A DNA stretch of 64,000 nt from Parapristionchus giblindavisi (GCA_943737045.1 CALSFV010000210.1:1799001-1863000); one strand, 5' to 3'; shown: positions 1 through 11,300, numbered from the stretch's first letter. Made by a program: numbers and translations. The notes: generated by a model from the sequence alone, not told the origin.

Positions 1-873
1 CTACTTGAATATTCGCCGATCAGAATTACGCTCTAGCGCACTCTCTAGCGCACTCTCTCACAGTCTCTAGATGCAAATTGAGCAATGATGTGTCTATGCA
101 AATGACAATGATGACTTGGCAGTTCTTTCTTCATTCTCTCCTCTCATTCAACTTCATGACACGTATGTCACTTCTCGCTGCTATTTCAAACTTTATTATC
201 ATTATATCGTGTACAGCTCATGCTTCTATGTCATTCACACGTTTACCTATTCTTCTCTCACCATCTATTGCTCGTCAAGTCCGAATATATCGTGTATCTC
301 TCACGAATTGTCCATATATTCTGTTTGTCTATAACCTATCAACTCTAGTCTTTCGCTCGTTGATGTCCTTTCCATTCCTTTTCCTCTCTCGATGTTCGTC
401 CTCTTAGCCGTCGTTCATTGATGTCCTTTTCGTTCCTTTTTCGCTCTTCATCGATGCCCTATTTGTTCCGTCATCACTCCTCTTCTTGATGTCGTCTTCG
501 CTCTGCATTCCTATCATCCTTGTATCCCTTTGATAGTCTTGCCCCCTTTGTTCTTTCGCTATTCATATCATTATTGTGCGAATCGTTCATTCCCCGTTTG
601 CTCCCTATTTCATTATTGTTGTTTAATTACCCAAGTTTGAGGTGTAAGTCGAGATGTCCTAAGGCAAGTCCAAAACAGGACGTCCTAATCTATACATCTG
701 CGGCGTCACTATCATCAAGCTTGTATTGGTTGTAAACCTAACTTTTATTGCTTATATCTTTTTGTATAACTAGTCTCCTGAAACGATAAAATTGTATAAT
801 CAATTAGAAATCGTATTTGCTAGTATACATCTAAGCCACACACCGAAAAGTCCCTCGAGACTTATTCGCTATA
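1..873 (+). repeat. 5' LTR, left end outside the window
   Basis: Identical to 3921-4793 apart from the missing first 17 bases. It ends CTATA immediately before the primer-binding site. LTR ends TGTAG and CTATA form a short imperfect inverted repeat. It contains the SL1-like sequence at 620-641. Small ORFs inside it recur in the other LTR simply because the LTRs are identical; none looks like a gene. Confidence 0.92.
620..641 (+). other. SL1 spliced-leader-like sequence in the 5' LTR
   Basis: Bases 621-641 match 21 of the 22 bases of nematode SL1 (core TTACCCAAGTTTGAG); only the first base differs (T for G). The next bases are GTGTAAG, so a splice-donor GT sits exactly where SL RNA is cut. 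Downstream, 654-660 can pair with 677-683 (one G-U pair). I see no convincing Sm site at the spacing of SL RNA; the nearest pyrimidine-rich candidate is around 739-748. It may be an SL RNA-derived piece, a cis splice leader of the element, or the start of its transcript. Confidence 0.85.
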
Positions 874-890
874 TGGTGCAAAGGCTAAAC
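874..890 (+). promoter_or_regulatory. Primer-binding site of the retrotransposon
   Basis: TGGTGCAAAGGC starts at the base after the LTR end. TGG is complementary to the CCA end of a tRNA; the priming tRNA would end GCCTTTGCACCA. I cannot name the tRNA from this window. Confidence 0.7.
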
Positions 891-987
891 TATTAATCCA
901 ATTCCGCGTGGCAGGCAACAAATTCTCCTCTAGCCCAAGTAGGCAATAGTCATCTACTGTCCTAGCAGGCAACCAACTCTTCTCTAC

Positions 988-1137
988 TATCCTATAAAGG
1001 AACCTTCTATCCTATAAAGGAAACCTATAAACCTATCCTGTAAAGGAGCCTATCCTGTAAAGGAGCCTATCCTGTAAAGGAGCCTATCCTGTAAAGGAGC
1101 CTATCCTGTAAAGGAGCCTATCCTGTAAAGGACTCTA
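988..1137 (+). repeat. 17-bp minisatellite in the retrotransposon leader
   Basis: About six tandem copies of TATCCTGTAAAGGAGCC run from 1034 to 1135, preceded by two diverged copies with CTATAAAGGAACC from about 988. It lies between the primer-binding site and the ORF start. Confidence 0.85.
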
Positions 1138-1190
1138 TCCAACCTATTAAGTACTTCACTATCCTATCACTTCGATCGATATCCTATAAG

Positions 1191-3560
1191 ATGACTTTCA
1201 CAACCGAATACGGTGCGATCTATGCAGAATTACATGAAGCTCTTTCATTCATTGTAGCCAAATGTTCAGAGATGAGAAATCTCATAGACGATATCGATCA
1301 CTGCTATTCTATTGATTACTTTAATGGTCTATCCTTTCAATATCGATCACTATCATCCAGTTTAGAATTGAAATTATCCTATTACAGACTCCACCACGAC
1401 GAGATTTCTCTTTTGATTACTGAAAGTAACTCTCCAGATGAGTCTGAATATTTACATCAATATCAGAAGTCTCGTGATCCAACCAATACAACAACACGAT
1501 CATCGTTATCGGTCAGTTCACTTGTAGAATCCCTGATATGTGATGCTACATTAGCTATTGACAGTACCCAAAGCTATCTCCTCTCTAAAATAGAACGAAC
1601 TAGATCGTCTACTAGTATGACTAGACGACGTCGTCGTAGGAAAATCGATACGGCTCGACCTGATACTACTCTTAGATCTATCGATAATGTCATTCCAACA
1701 CCTTTGCCAATAACGTCTATAGCATCAACTAGTCCAATCGATAATAGCTTTCCCACACCTATGCCTAGACAGTCTATCAATACATCATCAAATATTCAAT
1801 CAACGAAACCATCGATTGATTCAGATAATTCTTATCGTTTGAACAAACCCATAGATACTCCTAATGATGATATCACCTCACATATTAATCATGTCTCTAT
1901 TCATTCCGATAGTGAACAGTTAATAGATGAACTATCGATTGACTCAACTAGCTTGTTAAATGATAATGATGTCATTACTACAAAGGAAATATCCTTAGCT
2001 ATCGAACCAATATCTCAACTAGAAACTGTGGCAGAGAATCAAGTGAGAGAACATGAAGATGCTATTGCTGATTCTCCTTTATCTGATACCATTCAATATA
2101 ATTATAATGAATATGCAGTCAAGTATTGTCTACGAGACAATAATCTCTCTGATAATTATAATAATTATGCAAAGGCATACAAATGTCTAGAGCACAATTT
2201 GACTAAACTATCCAAGATTCAAGACTATCGATCGTTTTATGATCAATTGATAAGAGACCAACAATCCATAGGTCAAATTGAAGAACTATCAAGATATCGA
2301 TTTCATCGTCTTATTATCCATTACTTAGCTGATCAATCAGTTCTTCCTCCAGATAAGATAACTATACCATTATGGATTAATTATCTATATTCATCATCAT
2401 CTCACGATAATATCATAGACTATCGATTCACTGTAACTTCATTAGATATTAATCAATCACCATATACTCTCATCAAGACTATTCAATATTATTTGAATAA
2501 GGCTAAAGCAGATCATGGTAATGACCCGACAATATCTCAAATAGACCATTCTAGTTATATCGATAAATTGTTGTTGTCAGCTGATGATACAGATACTTCA
2601 TTACATACTAAGAGCAAACTGATCTTAGGACAGATTCCTAGTCTACCATGGAATACAACTAATGATATTTTATCGATTAAGTTTCCGAAGCTATCTCAAC
2701 CATCTCATGATACCAAGAGATTAGTCTCTTCAATTATATCCTCATCATGTTATCCATTACAAATCATTTCTCCTCTTGTTCTCAATACATGCTTATCCTT
2801 AAGATTCGTTTGGGAGCCTAGTATTGATTGGGACTTGAAACTATTCGATCATTCTCATATTGCTTGGATAAAGCTAATGGATGGTACAAATTCTGCTGTA
2901 CTGTACATTCCTCGTAAAGCTAGACTATCTATATGTAAATCATCCACATCATTAAATTCGAGAAAAGCATTACAAGATAAGAAAGAATCACGTCCTGTTA
3001 TTTCTTCTCCAATCATTAAATCTCCATCTATTCAAGAATCTTCAAATAAGTCATATCACTTACTTATTTCGTTAAAAATATCAATTAGTACAAGTAATCC
3101 ACATTCTTATGATAGTACTACAACTCCTAATCATGATATGGGAGAAGTAGTGAAACAGAAGACGAGTGTTATGATGGCCTGGTCTAAGGTGAAGTCGTAT
3201 AAAGCCACTTTAAGACTATCTGATTGGACTACTCTTTCTGTAGTCATCATTAGTGCCGTCCTCTATCATATAATCTCTTCTGTCATTACATCTAACCTTT
3301 CTTTATTATATAATCATCAACTCTTACTCTATTCAAGTACCATTCTACTGCATTCTCATCTCTACTATCTTATCCTCTATCTCTACTATTCAATACAGCT
3401 AGATAACTTCCAATTACATACTATCAAGTTATCACACTATTCTTGTAGTGGGGAGGAAGTCTACTCCTATGAAGGATTATCCTTTACCATACCATACTAT
3501 AAGTGTCTTATTCGATTTCAAAGTTCTACCGTATACTATTCAAGATTATTCATAAAGTAA
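1191..3560 (+). pseudogene. Broken BEL/Pao gag/pol-derived ORF, 789 codons
   Basis: The ORF is open for 789 codons, far shorter than a complete BEL/Pao gag-pol. Residues 1-300 are Ser/Thr/Ile/Asp-rich with an Arg run at 144-150 and may be a gag remnant. Residues 318-395 match the start of BEL/Pao reverse transcriptase (NLSDNYNNYAKAYKCLEHNL, then DQLIRDQQSIGQIEEL and a YLADQSVLPP block). Residues 411-475 match the palm, but the expected YxDD reads YIDK (456-459), and the motif A region before it is missing. Residues 480-560 match the downstream connection block (PWNTTNDIL, KRLVSSII, IISPLVLN, WEPSIDWD). No protease, RNase H or integrase is visible. Residues 676-735 are strongly hydrophobic and may be a membrane or env remnant. 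It cannot encode an active transcriptase. Confidence 0.78.
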
Positions 3561-3893
3561 TGGTTACTCCATGAAGTTCAATCATTTGCCTTTTTAAACT
3601 TAATAGTATTTCTACGAGTATTCACTATGATTCACCTCAAGGCGATGCTATGATCTCTATAAGCGTATGAACGTTTCTTATATCTCATATCAACACTTCA
3701 TTCCTAATCATCGTTTCCTACATATAGTCATCTATGATTAATAATCTTTGATCTTTATCCTTACATAGTTGATATAAATATCTTTCTTCTTTACCTATTT
3801 ATGTATTTTCAATACAAGATTAGTCGATCATCCTTATCCAACATCAATACCTTCGCGTATTTTCATCTGTTCTCGGTGCTCTACTCCTTTTCT
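3561..3893 (+). other. Non-coding 3' part of the retrotransposon interior
   Basis: AT-rich stretch between the ORF stop and the polypurine tract. No ORF or RNA gene was recognised; it is probably degraded 3' coding sequence of the parent element. Confidence 0.5.
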
Positions 3894-3903
3894 GGGGCGG
3901 GAG
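3894..3903 (+). promoter_or_regulatory. Polypurine tract
   Basis: GGGGCGGGAG lies directly before the TG that begins the 3' LTR, the position of the plus-strand primer in LTR elements. One C interrupts it. Confidence 0.75.
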
Positions 3904-4793
3904 TGTAGCGATTATGATCACTACTTGAATATTCGCCGATCAGAATTACGCTCTAGCGCACTCTCTAGCGCACTCTCTCACAGTCTCTAGATGCAAATTG
4001 AGCAATGATGTGTCTATGCAAATGACAATGATGACTTGGCAGTTCTTTCTTCATTCTCTCCTCTCATTCAACTTCATGACACGTATGTCACTTCTCGCTG
4101 CTATTTCAAACTTTATTATCATTATATCGTGTACAGCTCATGCTTCTATGTCATTCACACGTTTACCTATTCTTCTCTCACCATCTATTGCTCGTCAAGT
4201 CCGAATATATCGTGTATCTCTCACGAATTGTCCATATATTCTGTTTGTCTATAACCTATCAACTCTAGTCTTTCGCTCGTTGATGTCCTTTCCATTCCTT
4301 TTCCTCTCTCGATGTTCGTCCTCTTAGCCGTCGTTCATTGATGTCCTTTTCGTTCCTTTTTCGCTCTTCATCGATGCCCTATTTGTTCCGTCATCACTCC
4401 TCTTCTTGATGTCGTCTTCGCTCTGCATTCCTATCATCCTTGTATCCCTTTGATAGTCTTGCCCCCTTTGTTCTTTCGCTATTCATATCATTATTGTGCG
4501 AATCGTTCATTCCCCGTTTGCTCCCTATTTCATTATTGTTGTTTAATTACCCAAGTTTGAGGTGTAAGTCGAGATGTCCTAAGGCAAGTCCAAAACAGGA
4601 CGTCCTAATCTATACATCTGCGGCGTCACTATCATCAAGCTTGTATTGGTTGTAAACCTAACTTTTATTGCTTATATCTTTTTGTATAACTAGTCTCCTG
4701 AAACGATAAAATTGTATAATCAATTAGAAATCGTATTTGCTAGTATACATCTAAGCCACACACCGAAAAGTCCCTCGAGACTTATTCGCTATA
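3904..4793 (+). repeat. 3' LTR, complete, 890 bp
   Basis: It begins TGTAGCG after the polypurine tract and ends CTATA. Bases 3921-4793 repeat 1-873, and the boundary after 4793 is where the two copies diverge. Confidence 0.92.
4540..4561 (+). other. SL1 spliced-leader-like sequence in the 3' LTR
   Basis: Second copy of the 620-641 sequence, with the same T for G at the first position and the same GTGTAAG following. Confidence 0.85.
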
Positions 4794-5208
4794 CTTACCG
4801 TATGCCGCGCTATCCGTATCCATCTCGCTCCATCGTCCCCATGGTCCCTCCTCTCTCTTACGGTACCGTAACCCGCTTTGACCGTTCGTGGGGTACTCCC
4901 GGTTGCGGGCAATTGATACGGCTCACCGGGTTTACTCTATGTACGCCTGGGTGTGGTGTCGCGGATAGATTAGTGTTGTATTTCGTGTTTTTTTTTGCAT
5001 GAGTATCATGTATTAGCGCTCTTATCCTCTACCGTAGATATCTTCCTTTTTGCCCTTCGTCACATCTCTTCATCACATCCCCCAGTTTGTTCCATTTTCT
5101 AAGTTACTTTTTGCTCTTTGCACTTCATTCTATCGTTCTTTGTCCTTATTTCCTATATAATTGCAAAATATTTTTCAGAAGCTGCAACCATTCTTGATCG
5201 ATTGAGAT
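4794..5208. other. Intergenic, nothing recognised
   Basis: Host flank of the retrotransposon. A 96-codon reading frame starting in the LTR runs to about 5000, but it is low in similarity to anything I know and its start lies in the LTR, so I do not call it a gene. Confidence 0.5.
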
Positions 5209-5339
5209 TATCCATGAACGTTCGCAAACCGTTTGCCGGCAAATTTGACGTCACAAGCAGGAGGATCTCTGGCGAACGCCTCCGCCTATGCTTGTGACGT
5301 CACGTTTGCCAGCAAAGGGTTTGCCAACGTTCATGGATA
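5209..5339. repeat. 131-bp hairpin, possible TA-flanked MITE
   Basis: Arms 5209-5259 and 5289-5339 are inverted copies with a few mismatches around a 29-base loop. The outer sequence is TA followed by TCCATGAACG on both ends, as expected for an element inserted at TA. Each arm contains the palindrome TGACGTCA. No coding capacity. Confidence 0.8.
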
Positions 5340-7131
5340 CGGCCTCTACTCTACCGCTTGGCCGTCCCGGATCAACGACTCCTCGATTCTGAATGGCCAA
5401 GATAGCGGACGTCAATCCCTAATGGAGATGGTCTACTCTGAAAGGTAAGGAAAGGTATTTCTCTCCGGCCATATCGTGTTCAAAAATGCTTTATTGTCCA
5501 CTTTAGTTTTCGGAAATGTGAAATCGTTGTCGACTATACAAATCTATGAATCTATGATATTCTCTAATTTTACAGGTAGACTCTTTGTTTCATCGTCGTC
5601 GCCATTGTTGATGAGCCACCCAAGCGGATTCTGGAGGCGACATCGATGCGACGTCGACCTTTGCGTCACTGGAGTTCAGACTACTACTACACTCAACTAC
5701 TACTCGGTATCGTTGCTTGCAATTAGAATGCTGTCCTTGGAATTATCGAATAATTGTTCATTATAACGGCCGAATCGTCGTGTCATCAGCTTTGAGATCG
5801 TCCGAGGAAGGCTGTCATCGTCGGGAGATGGTGAATACACTCGACGGACGTCTGAAGGTGGATGGGCTTCTCTCACATTTGCTCTCCAATTTGAGTAAAG
5901 ATTTTGGGGGTTATGTATGTCTACAAGCGGTGTCCAAGCCCGCGAAATTAAATGGGCGGAGTCACTAGGTAAGCGCGATTAAGCCGATTTGGCGGAGCTA
6001 CATATCACTGGGCTCGAGAGTTTATGGAAGGTTTACATATCATAACGTGGCCAAGTGGATCGGAGAATTACTGACGATTACTTCAGTATTTCAAAATTAC
6101 AAAAATTGAGAGATCTACAAAAGTGTATGAGCGCTCTCCCTGTGTTAGAGCAGAAACGCTGTGTATGTAACGTGTATGTATGTATGTAGCAGACTATTGA
6201 GAGACGAGAGAGAGAAGATAGTGTACTTTATTTTTGCTTATTGCTGATTCGTCTCAATCCACTATCAAAGAGAAAAGATTGTGTTGTGTGGAAGAGAGTG
6301 GGACGAATTGTTGAGGATATGTATGTGACATTTCATCCAGTGCCCCCAGAGCACACTCTGATATCGCTTTTCTATTTCCACTTTTCCGCCGCTTTATACT
6401 TTATATTCGTATTACAATGGATTAAAAATGTATACGTTTACAACAACGAAAATCAGGAAAAGATGGATCGATAATAGACACAATCGATAATAAATGGATT
6501 ACGGTAGTTTTCCTGTTGAGAAACAACAAAAAGGAGAGATACAATGACTGAGTGTTTCATGAATGTGAAAAAAGCGAAAAAATGTGAATATATTATAAAA
6601 AAGTACTTATGAATACTGTAACAGCGTAGATTAAATAAGCAGACAGGGGTACGGTGACTACTGTAAATCGGAGCATATTGATTCATTGGAGGGCGGCAGC
6701 GATCCGATAAGTGTAGTGATGGAGACGTGCATCGCATCTGAAGAGAGAATATCGATTAGTTCGAGTGGTTACGGTAGACGGTGGAGGCAATCAATCAATA
6801 CAATGCCTGTACGGTACCGCCCCTTAGAATCACAATGCAAACTACAAACGACAAAAAAATATTCATAATGTACACATACAAAAGTCCCCGTAAAATATTC
6901 AAATCATTTGATAAGTAAAATGAGTGAGATTCAAGAAAAATATTGATTAGATTTACATGCAACAAGGATACAATAAGTGAGTATGAGAGATGAGAATTGA
7001 GAGATCAAAGGTCAAAGATCAAAGATCAAAGATTCAGGAGAGCTAGGATTTTTTCTGTGAGTCTATTACCCTGCAAAAACGGAGTAGCTCGAATAGGCTT
7101 GCATAGCGGATTCTACTCATCATTAAACGTT
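5340..7131. other. Non-coding or unrecognised DNA
   Basis: No gene could be supported. A donor-like AAAGGTAAGG near 5445 and an acceptor-like TTTTACAG near 5575 exist, but joining the frames gives an immediate stop. A short GTAT microsatellite lies near 6173-6188. A run of GATCAAAG-type repeats lies near 7003-7033. Confidence 0.5.
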
Positions 7132-7139
7132 GTTCATAC

Positions 7140-7566
7140 CAGGGCTGTGCGGCATGAGTATATTTTCGGCATACGGCATAACGGCATACGTCGAATATTT
7201 TTTTTCGGCAAATTTCGGCATAAAAACGGCATATTCGGCATAAGTTTCCAAAGCATTATTGATCCGCTGTTTATTATTATAATATTTCAATGTTTTAGGA
7301 GAAAACATTAAAATGCTTTTCTGTTAATCGATGTTTAAGAATTAGTTACGGTATACCTTATGTAAAAAAACTGAAGAACTACGTAAAAAATTTATTTCCG
7401 TATTTTAATATTGAAAAAATACTGAAATTTTGAGATATGGCTAGTAGTTTTGTGCCGAAAAAATTTCAAATTTTCATGCCGTTTTCGGCACGGCATAAGC
7501 GGCATGAAAAAAACCGGCATAAACGGCATATTCGGCATACCGGCATAGCTATGCCGCACAGCCCTG
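7140..7566. mobile_element. hAT-type MITE, 427 bp
   Basis: Perfect 16-bp terminal inverted repeats CAGGGCTGTGCGGCAT lie at 7140-7155 and 7551-7566. The flanking 8-mers GTTCATAC (7132-7139) and GTACATAC (7567-7574) match at 7 of 8 positions, fitting the 8-bp target duplication of hAT elements. Both ends carry many direct copies of CGGCATA, a pattern like sub-terminal transposase-binding repeats. There is no transposase, so it must move in trans. Confidence 0.88.
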
Positions 7567-7574
7567 GTACATAC

Positions 7575-8258
7575 TGTTAACGCTAGTCACAAGAAAATTA
7601 AGCCGAGGATAAATTCGGTTCTGAGTTGCAGAGGGGTTGCATTATCACTACGAAATAATTCAGAGGAATCATAACCTTCCAAAAAAACCTTCCAAAACAT
7701 GAGCCCGATTGCTCATCTGATTTTGCAGTTTTTGGCGAATACTTTAGACTGCTAACGTGGATCGAAAGAAACAGCTTGACCGGTTGTCCGAATATTTCGC
7801 CTGCCTGATCTAGATTTTATGAAACATAGATGCAACTAAGAAATTATTTAGCCTAACCTAAATGGAATACTCCTTCTTCTAAAAGCATATTTTATAGTCT
7901 GTATATTATAGAATTAAAACTGTCCGAACAATACAAATTCCGCTCTTTGCTGCGCAATACTCAGACTCCGCCCACTTCTTCGCGCGACATTCCTTTTTCT
8001 CTTATTTTATCGAATTTTATGGCGTGCTCTCGTCATTTCATTGGGCTTTCAGTAAAATTAAAAATATATGCATTGAAAAAACGTTCGAAAAAAACCTTCC
8101 GAAAATTTGGAGTGCGTTTTTCTCAACGGTGGAGAAGATTACTAAATTCGGCATTTGGCGCGGTGTGTGCAAAACTTTTGTAATTCTATAATAACTGTAT
8201 CTCGGTTGCACAATCGTTTAAAATGCATGCACCAAACAGATGATATGCTATCAGCAAA
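7575..8258. other. Intergenic, nothing recognised
   Basis: AT-rich, with homopolymer A runs. No conserved ORF or RNA gene was seen on either strand. Confidence 0.5.
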
Positions 8259-8264
8259 TTTATT
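8259..8264 (-). terminator. Poly(A) signal of the kinase gene
   Basis: AATAAA on the minus strand, 64 bases past the proposed stop codon at 8328-8330. Confidence 0.65.
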
Positions 8265-8327
8265 TCCTGAGTAGCGCGGGATAAAGATGTGACTAATCGA
8301 TCATCTTTGTAGTATCGGGTCGCCTCC

Positions 8328-8366
8328 TCATTGTGCAGGGACTCGACTTGCACGACTACGAGCTGT
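8328..8366 (-). CDS. Kinase exon k with stop codon
   Basis: Short tail TARSRASRVPAQ and TGA. Acceptor TATTTGCAG. The same stop is used whether or not the preceding 60 bases are spliced out. Confidence 0.65.
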   Translation of the reverse strand, partial: TARSRASRVPAQ

Positions 8367-11300
8367 CTGCAAATAAATACAATTTAAACTAAGCTCCGCT
8401 AAGCTAAGCCCCAAGATCCAAACCACTGGAGGTCCATTGATTCCGATGGGATCAGCCTTGAAGAAGTCCTCGGCATCTACCCAATCTGGTCTCTTCGTTG
8501 GCTTAGGCTAAATTTAAATAATGTCATCAAATATCGATTAGTTATCTTACAATTTTTCCTTTCTTCTCCCACTCATAGGGATCGTCGTGATGGACTTTGT
8601 ATCTGCAAGAGGACCGTAAAGTAGACAGGACGAATTCGAAGCCGGAAAGTAGAATCAAAGACGAACCTCTTCATTACTTCAATCATTGCCTGATAGATGG
8701 CGAGGTAATCGGGACGGGTATAACAGGTATTCTTCCGAAGTGCAGGAATTATTGAACGGAGTTCCTCTGAGAGTTTCAAGATCAAAGATCAAACTACATA
8801 TGGAGACTAACTTGGCATATTAATCATCAAGTCCTCGTCCTTCATATTGCACTTGAGCATCTCGATGCGTGATTTCTCACGCGTTGTCTGCAATAGATCA
8901 AAGATCAACCTAGAGTTCAAAGATCAACCTAGAGTTCAAAGTTCATTATCGCACCTGCCAAGGCAGACCACAATGAAGCTCGAAGAGGACGTAGATCAAT
9001 GACCATATGTCATCGTGACGTCCCTTAAAAATTCAACGTTCGAAAGTTCAAAGATCAAAGATCATCACTCACTTGTTCTTGGCCGTAATGAACATTTGGA
9101 GAGCAGTAGCGAGTTGCTCCGCTGAAGGAAATCTGCGCTTTTCCTTGCGATTCTGTGACCCAACCGCCATTTTTCTGAATTAGATTACGGTATTTGAGTA
9201 CGGTAGTTCAATCTGGTCAAACGCATGATTACCTTAAAGGCGTAGCTGCGTGAGAGTCCAAAGTCGAGGATGTAGACCACTCGGGATTTCTCGCCGTCAT
9301 GCGGATCGCCGACGACGAAATTGTTCGGCTTGATGTCTCTATAATGTGCACATATGTACCTTATACCCTCTACAGATACCGTATACCCTCTACAGATACC
9401 GTATACCCTCTACAGATACCGTATACCCTCTACAGATACCGTATACCCTCTACAGATACCGTATACCCTCTACTAGGGTTGCCGTTGCGTAGGCGTAGCC
9501 GAATTTACCGCGCCCTCTTCCCATTTCTTGTCCCTCTCTCGGCATTTCCCGCACGACAGATTAGTGACAGCCGGAGGGTGCGTAGTCCCCGCACCTTTGC
9601 GGGGACTACGCACACTTTCTCGCCTCTCCCTGACCCTATCCCTACTCTCTCTTCACTCAACCCGACTCGCCCCCATTGAGGCACGTTTGAAGACATATCC
9701 AACTCCCCTCTCATCTGAGAGCTTGGCAGTCAACAGCAAAGTTGTAGCTCACATCGATCCAGTTCTGATTATTTTTTGGAAGAGTCGATTCGATCAAAAC
9801 AAACGAAATTACATTCGTTCTACGGTTTCACATGGAAATCGAAACAATTACCGTTGAAATATCTATTTCAATTGGCTATTAACGATATTTATCGGTGGAC
9901 CGTTGTAAACCAACTATCTTTGTCAGCTCCTAAATGTAATGTAATCCATATTGGCTCCCGATCACTCATATCCCAGTACTTCATAAATGATAATCCTCTC
10001 ACTGTTCTTCCACTTGTTTGTGACTTAGGAGTCCAAGTCGATTCCTCCCTAAGACCTACTGCCTCCATTCATGATAGAATATCCAAAGCCCAAGTTGCCC
10101 TCCATCTTTTACTCAAGGCTGTATCAGTAAATCGCCCTTTAATTTTAGTCAAATGTTATACTACTTACATTCTACCCCATCTCTCTTTCGCCTCATCCTT
10201 TTGGTATCCTATTACCTCAAAAGATTGTAATGCACTTGAGAAAGTTCAAAGATTATTCACTCGTATAGTCTATTATCGATGTTTCAATATCTCCTCTTAT
10301 TCATCTCTTCCCTCGTATCATGATCGATTGAGCGCACTCTCTATGAAGCCACTTAATGAAATGAGAGTTATCAGTGATCTTCTCCTTGCGAGAAAGATCC
10401 TGTACAATGAATCTATCATACAAAGAGAACAAATGTTTTCTTTCGACTTATCTCGTTCTCGTACATATACTTTTGGAATGCATATTGAATTCACCAAAAA
10501 CAACATACGGTACAATTCATTCCCATTGAGAGTCAGTCGTTGGCTGAATCAACTACCACCTAGTATACATAATGCCCACTCTTTTGCTGACTTCAAGAGA
10601 AAACTGATTACAAGTGAATACCCTTCCATTTTCGCGGCCTGAACTTTGATCCCTCACAGTTCCCCCATAGCACCTACCATTACCCAATTGTGTCTCCATT
10701 GTGACGTGTCGTCTTGGTCATTCTCACTATCATCGACTGCAGTACTGGTCCTCTTCCCAGCAGACTCAAGAACTCCTCCATTCACTCATACGATATACAT
10801 GAGTAACTACACGATGCTATGAGAGGGACGGCTAGCTCACATGAGACTTCCCACCCCATTTGCCACATCCATCATCTTAATCTTTATCTACCGTTCTTGA
10901 GAGTATATTGATTAATTATTACTTCACAATTTTTCGACTGTATCGTTCATGCGTGAGCATGTGATAAATATATAAATAAGTGTTGGTGTGGACAAAAAAT
11001 CCACACTAAAAACACTTATATAATAAATACTGCATCAAGACCGTGAAAAATGAAAACAATGTAACAGTCTCGGACACCGGGTCATCGTATATTTATGGTA
11101 TGCGAATTTTTATTGATCTGTCATAGATAATCTCACAACCAGCAGAGCGACGAGAGTGGAAGAGCGGACCATGAGAGGTTAACAATGTCCATCTCGAGAC
11201 ATTGAATCATTGAAATGAAAAATAGATGGAATGACAGGAACTCAACATAATAAATATTCAAGGGGAAATCTGATTCCTATGATCATTGAGAGAAATTCAA

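Larger units (their letters stand above)
1..4793 (+). mobile_element. BEL/Pao-like LTR retrotransposon, defective
   Basis: Two direct repeats identical as far as I can read (1-873 and 3921-4793) flank a 3.0-kb interior. The right copy is preceded by a purine tract and begins TGTAG at 3904. The left copy is followed directly by TGGTGCAAAGGC, a typical tRNA primer-binding site. The interior ORF shows BEL/Pao reverse transcriptase blocks but lacks protease, RNase H and integrase. The window starts about 17 bases inside the 5' LTR, so the left target-site duplication cannot be checked; the bases after the 3' LTR are CTTAC. Identical LTRs suggest recent insertion even though the coding part is broken, so the copy was probably mobilised in trans. 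Family assignment rests on the pol motifs. Confidence 0.85.

Noticed and set aside
78..735. Small ORFs in the LTR (109, 72 and 71 codons)
   Set aside because: They recur at 3998-4655 only because the LTRs are identical; composition is pyrimidine-rich and not protein-like.
620..750. Complete SL1 RNA gene in the LTR
   Set aside because: The leader and donor are clear, but no Sm site at normal spacing and no typical 3' hairpin could be found, so I call only the leader sequence.
1574..1780. 68-codon ORF antisense to the retrotransposon ORF
   Set aside because: Shadow of the low-complexity gag-like region.
5345..5705. Possible two-exon gene with donor near 5445 and acceptor near 5575
   Set aside because: The joined frame meets a stop at once and the peptides resemble nothing known to me.
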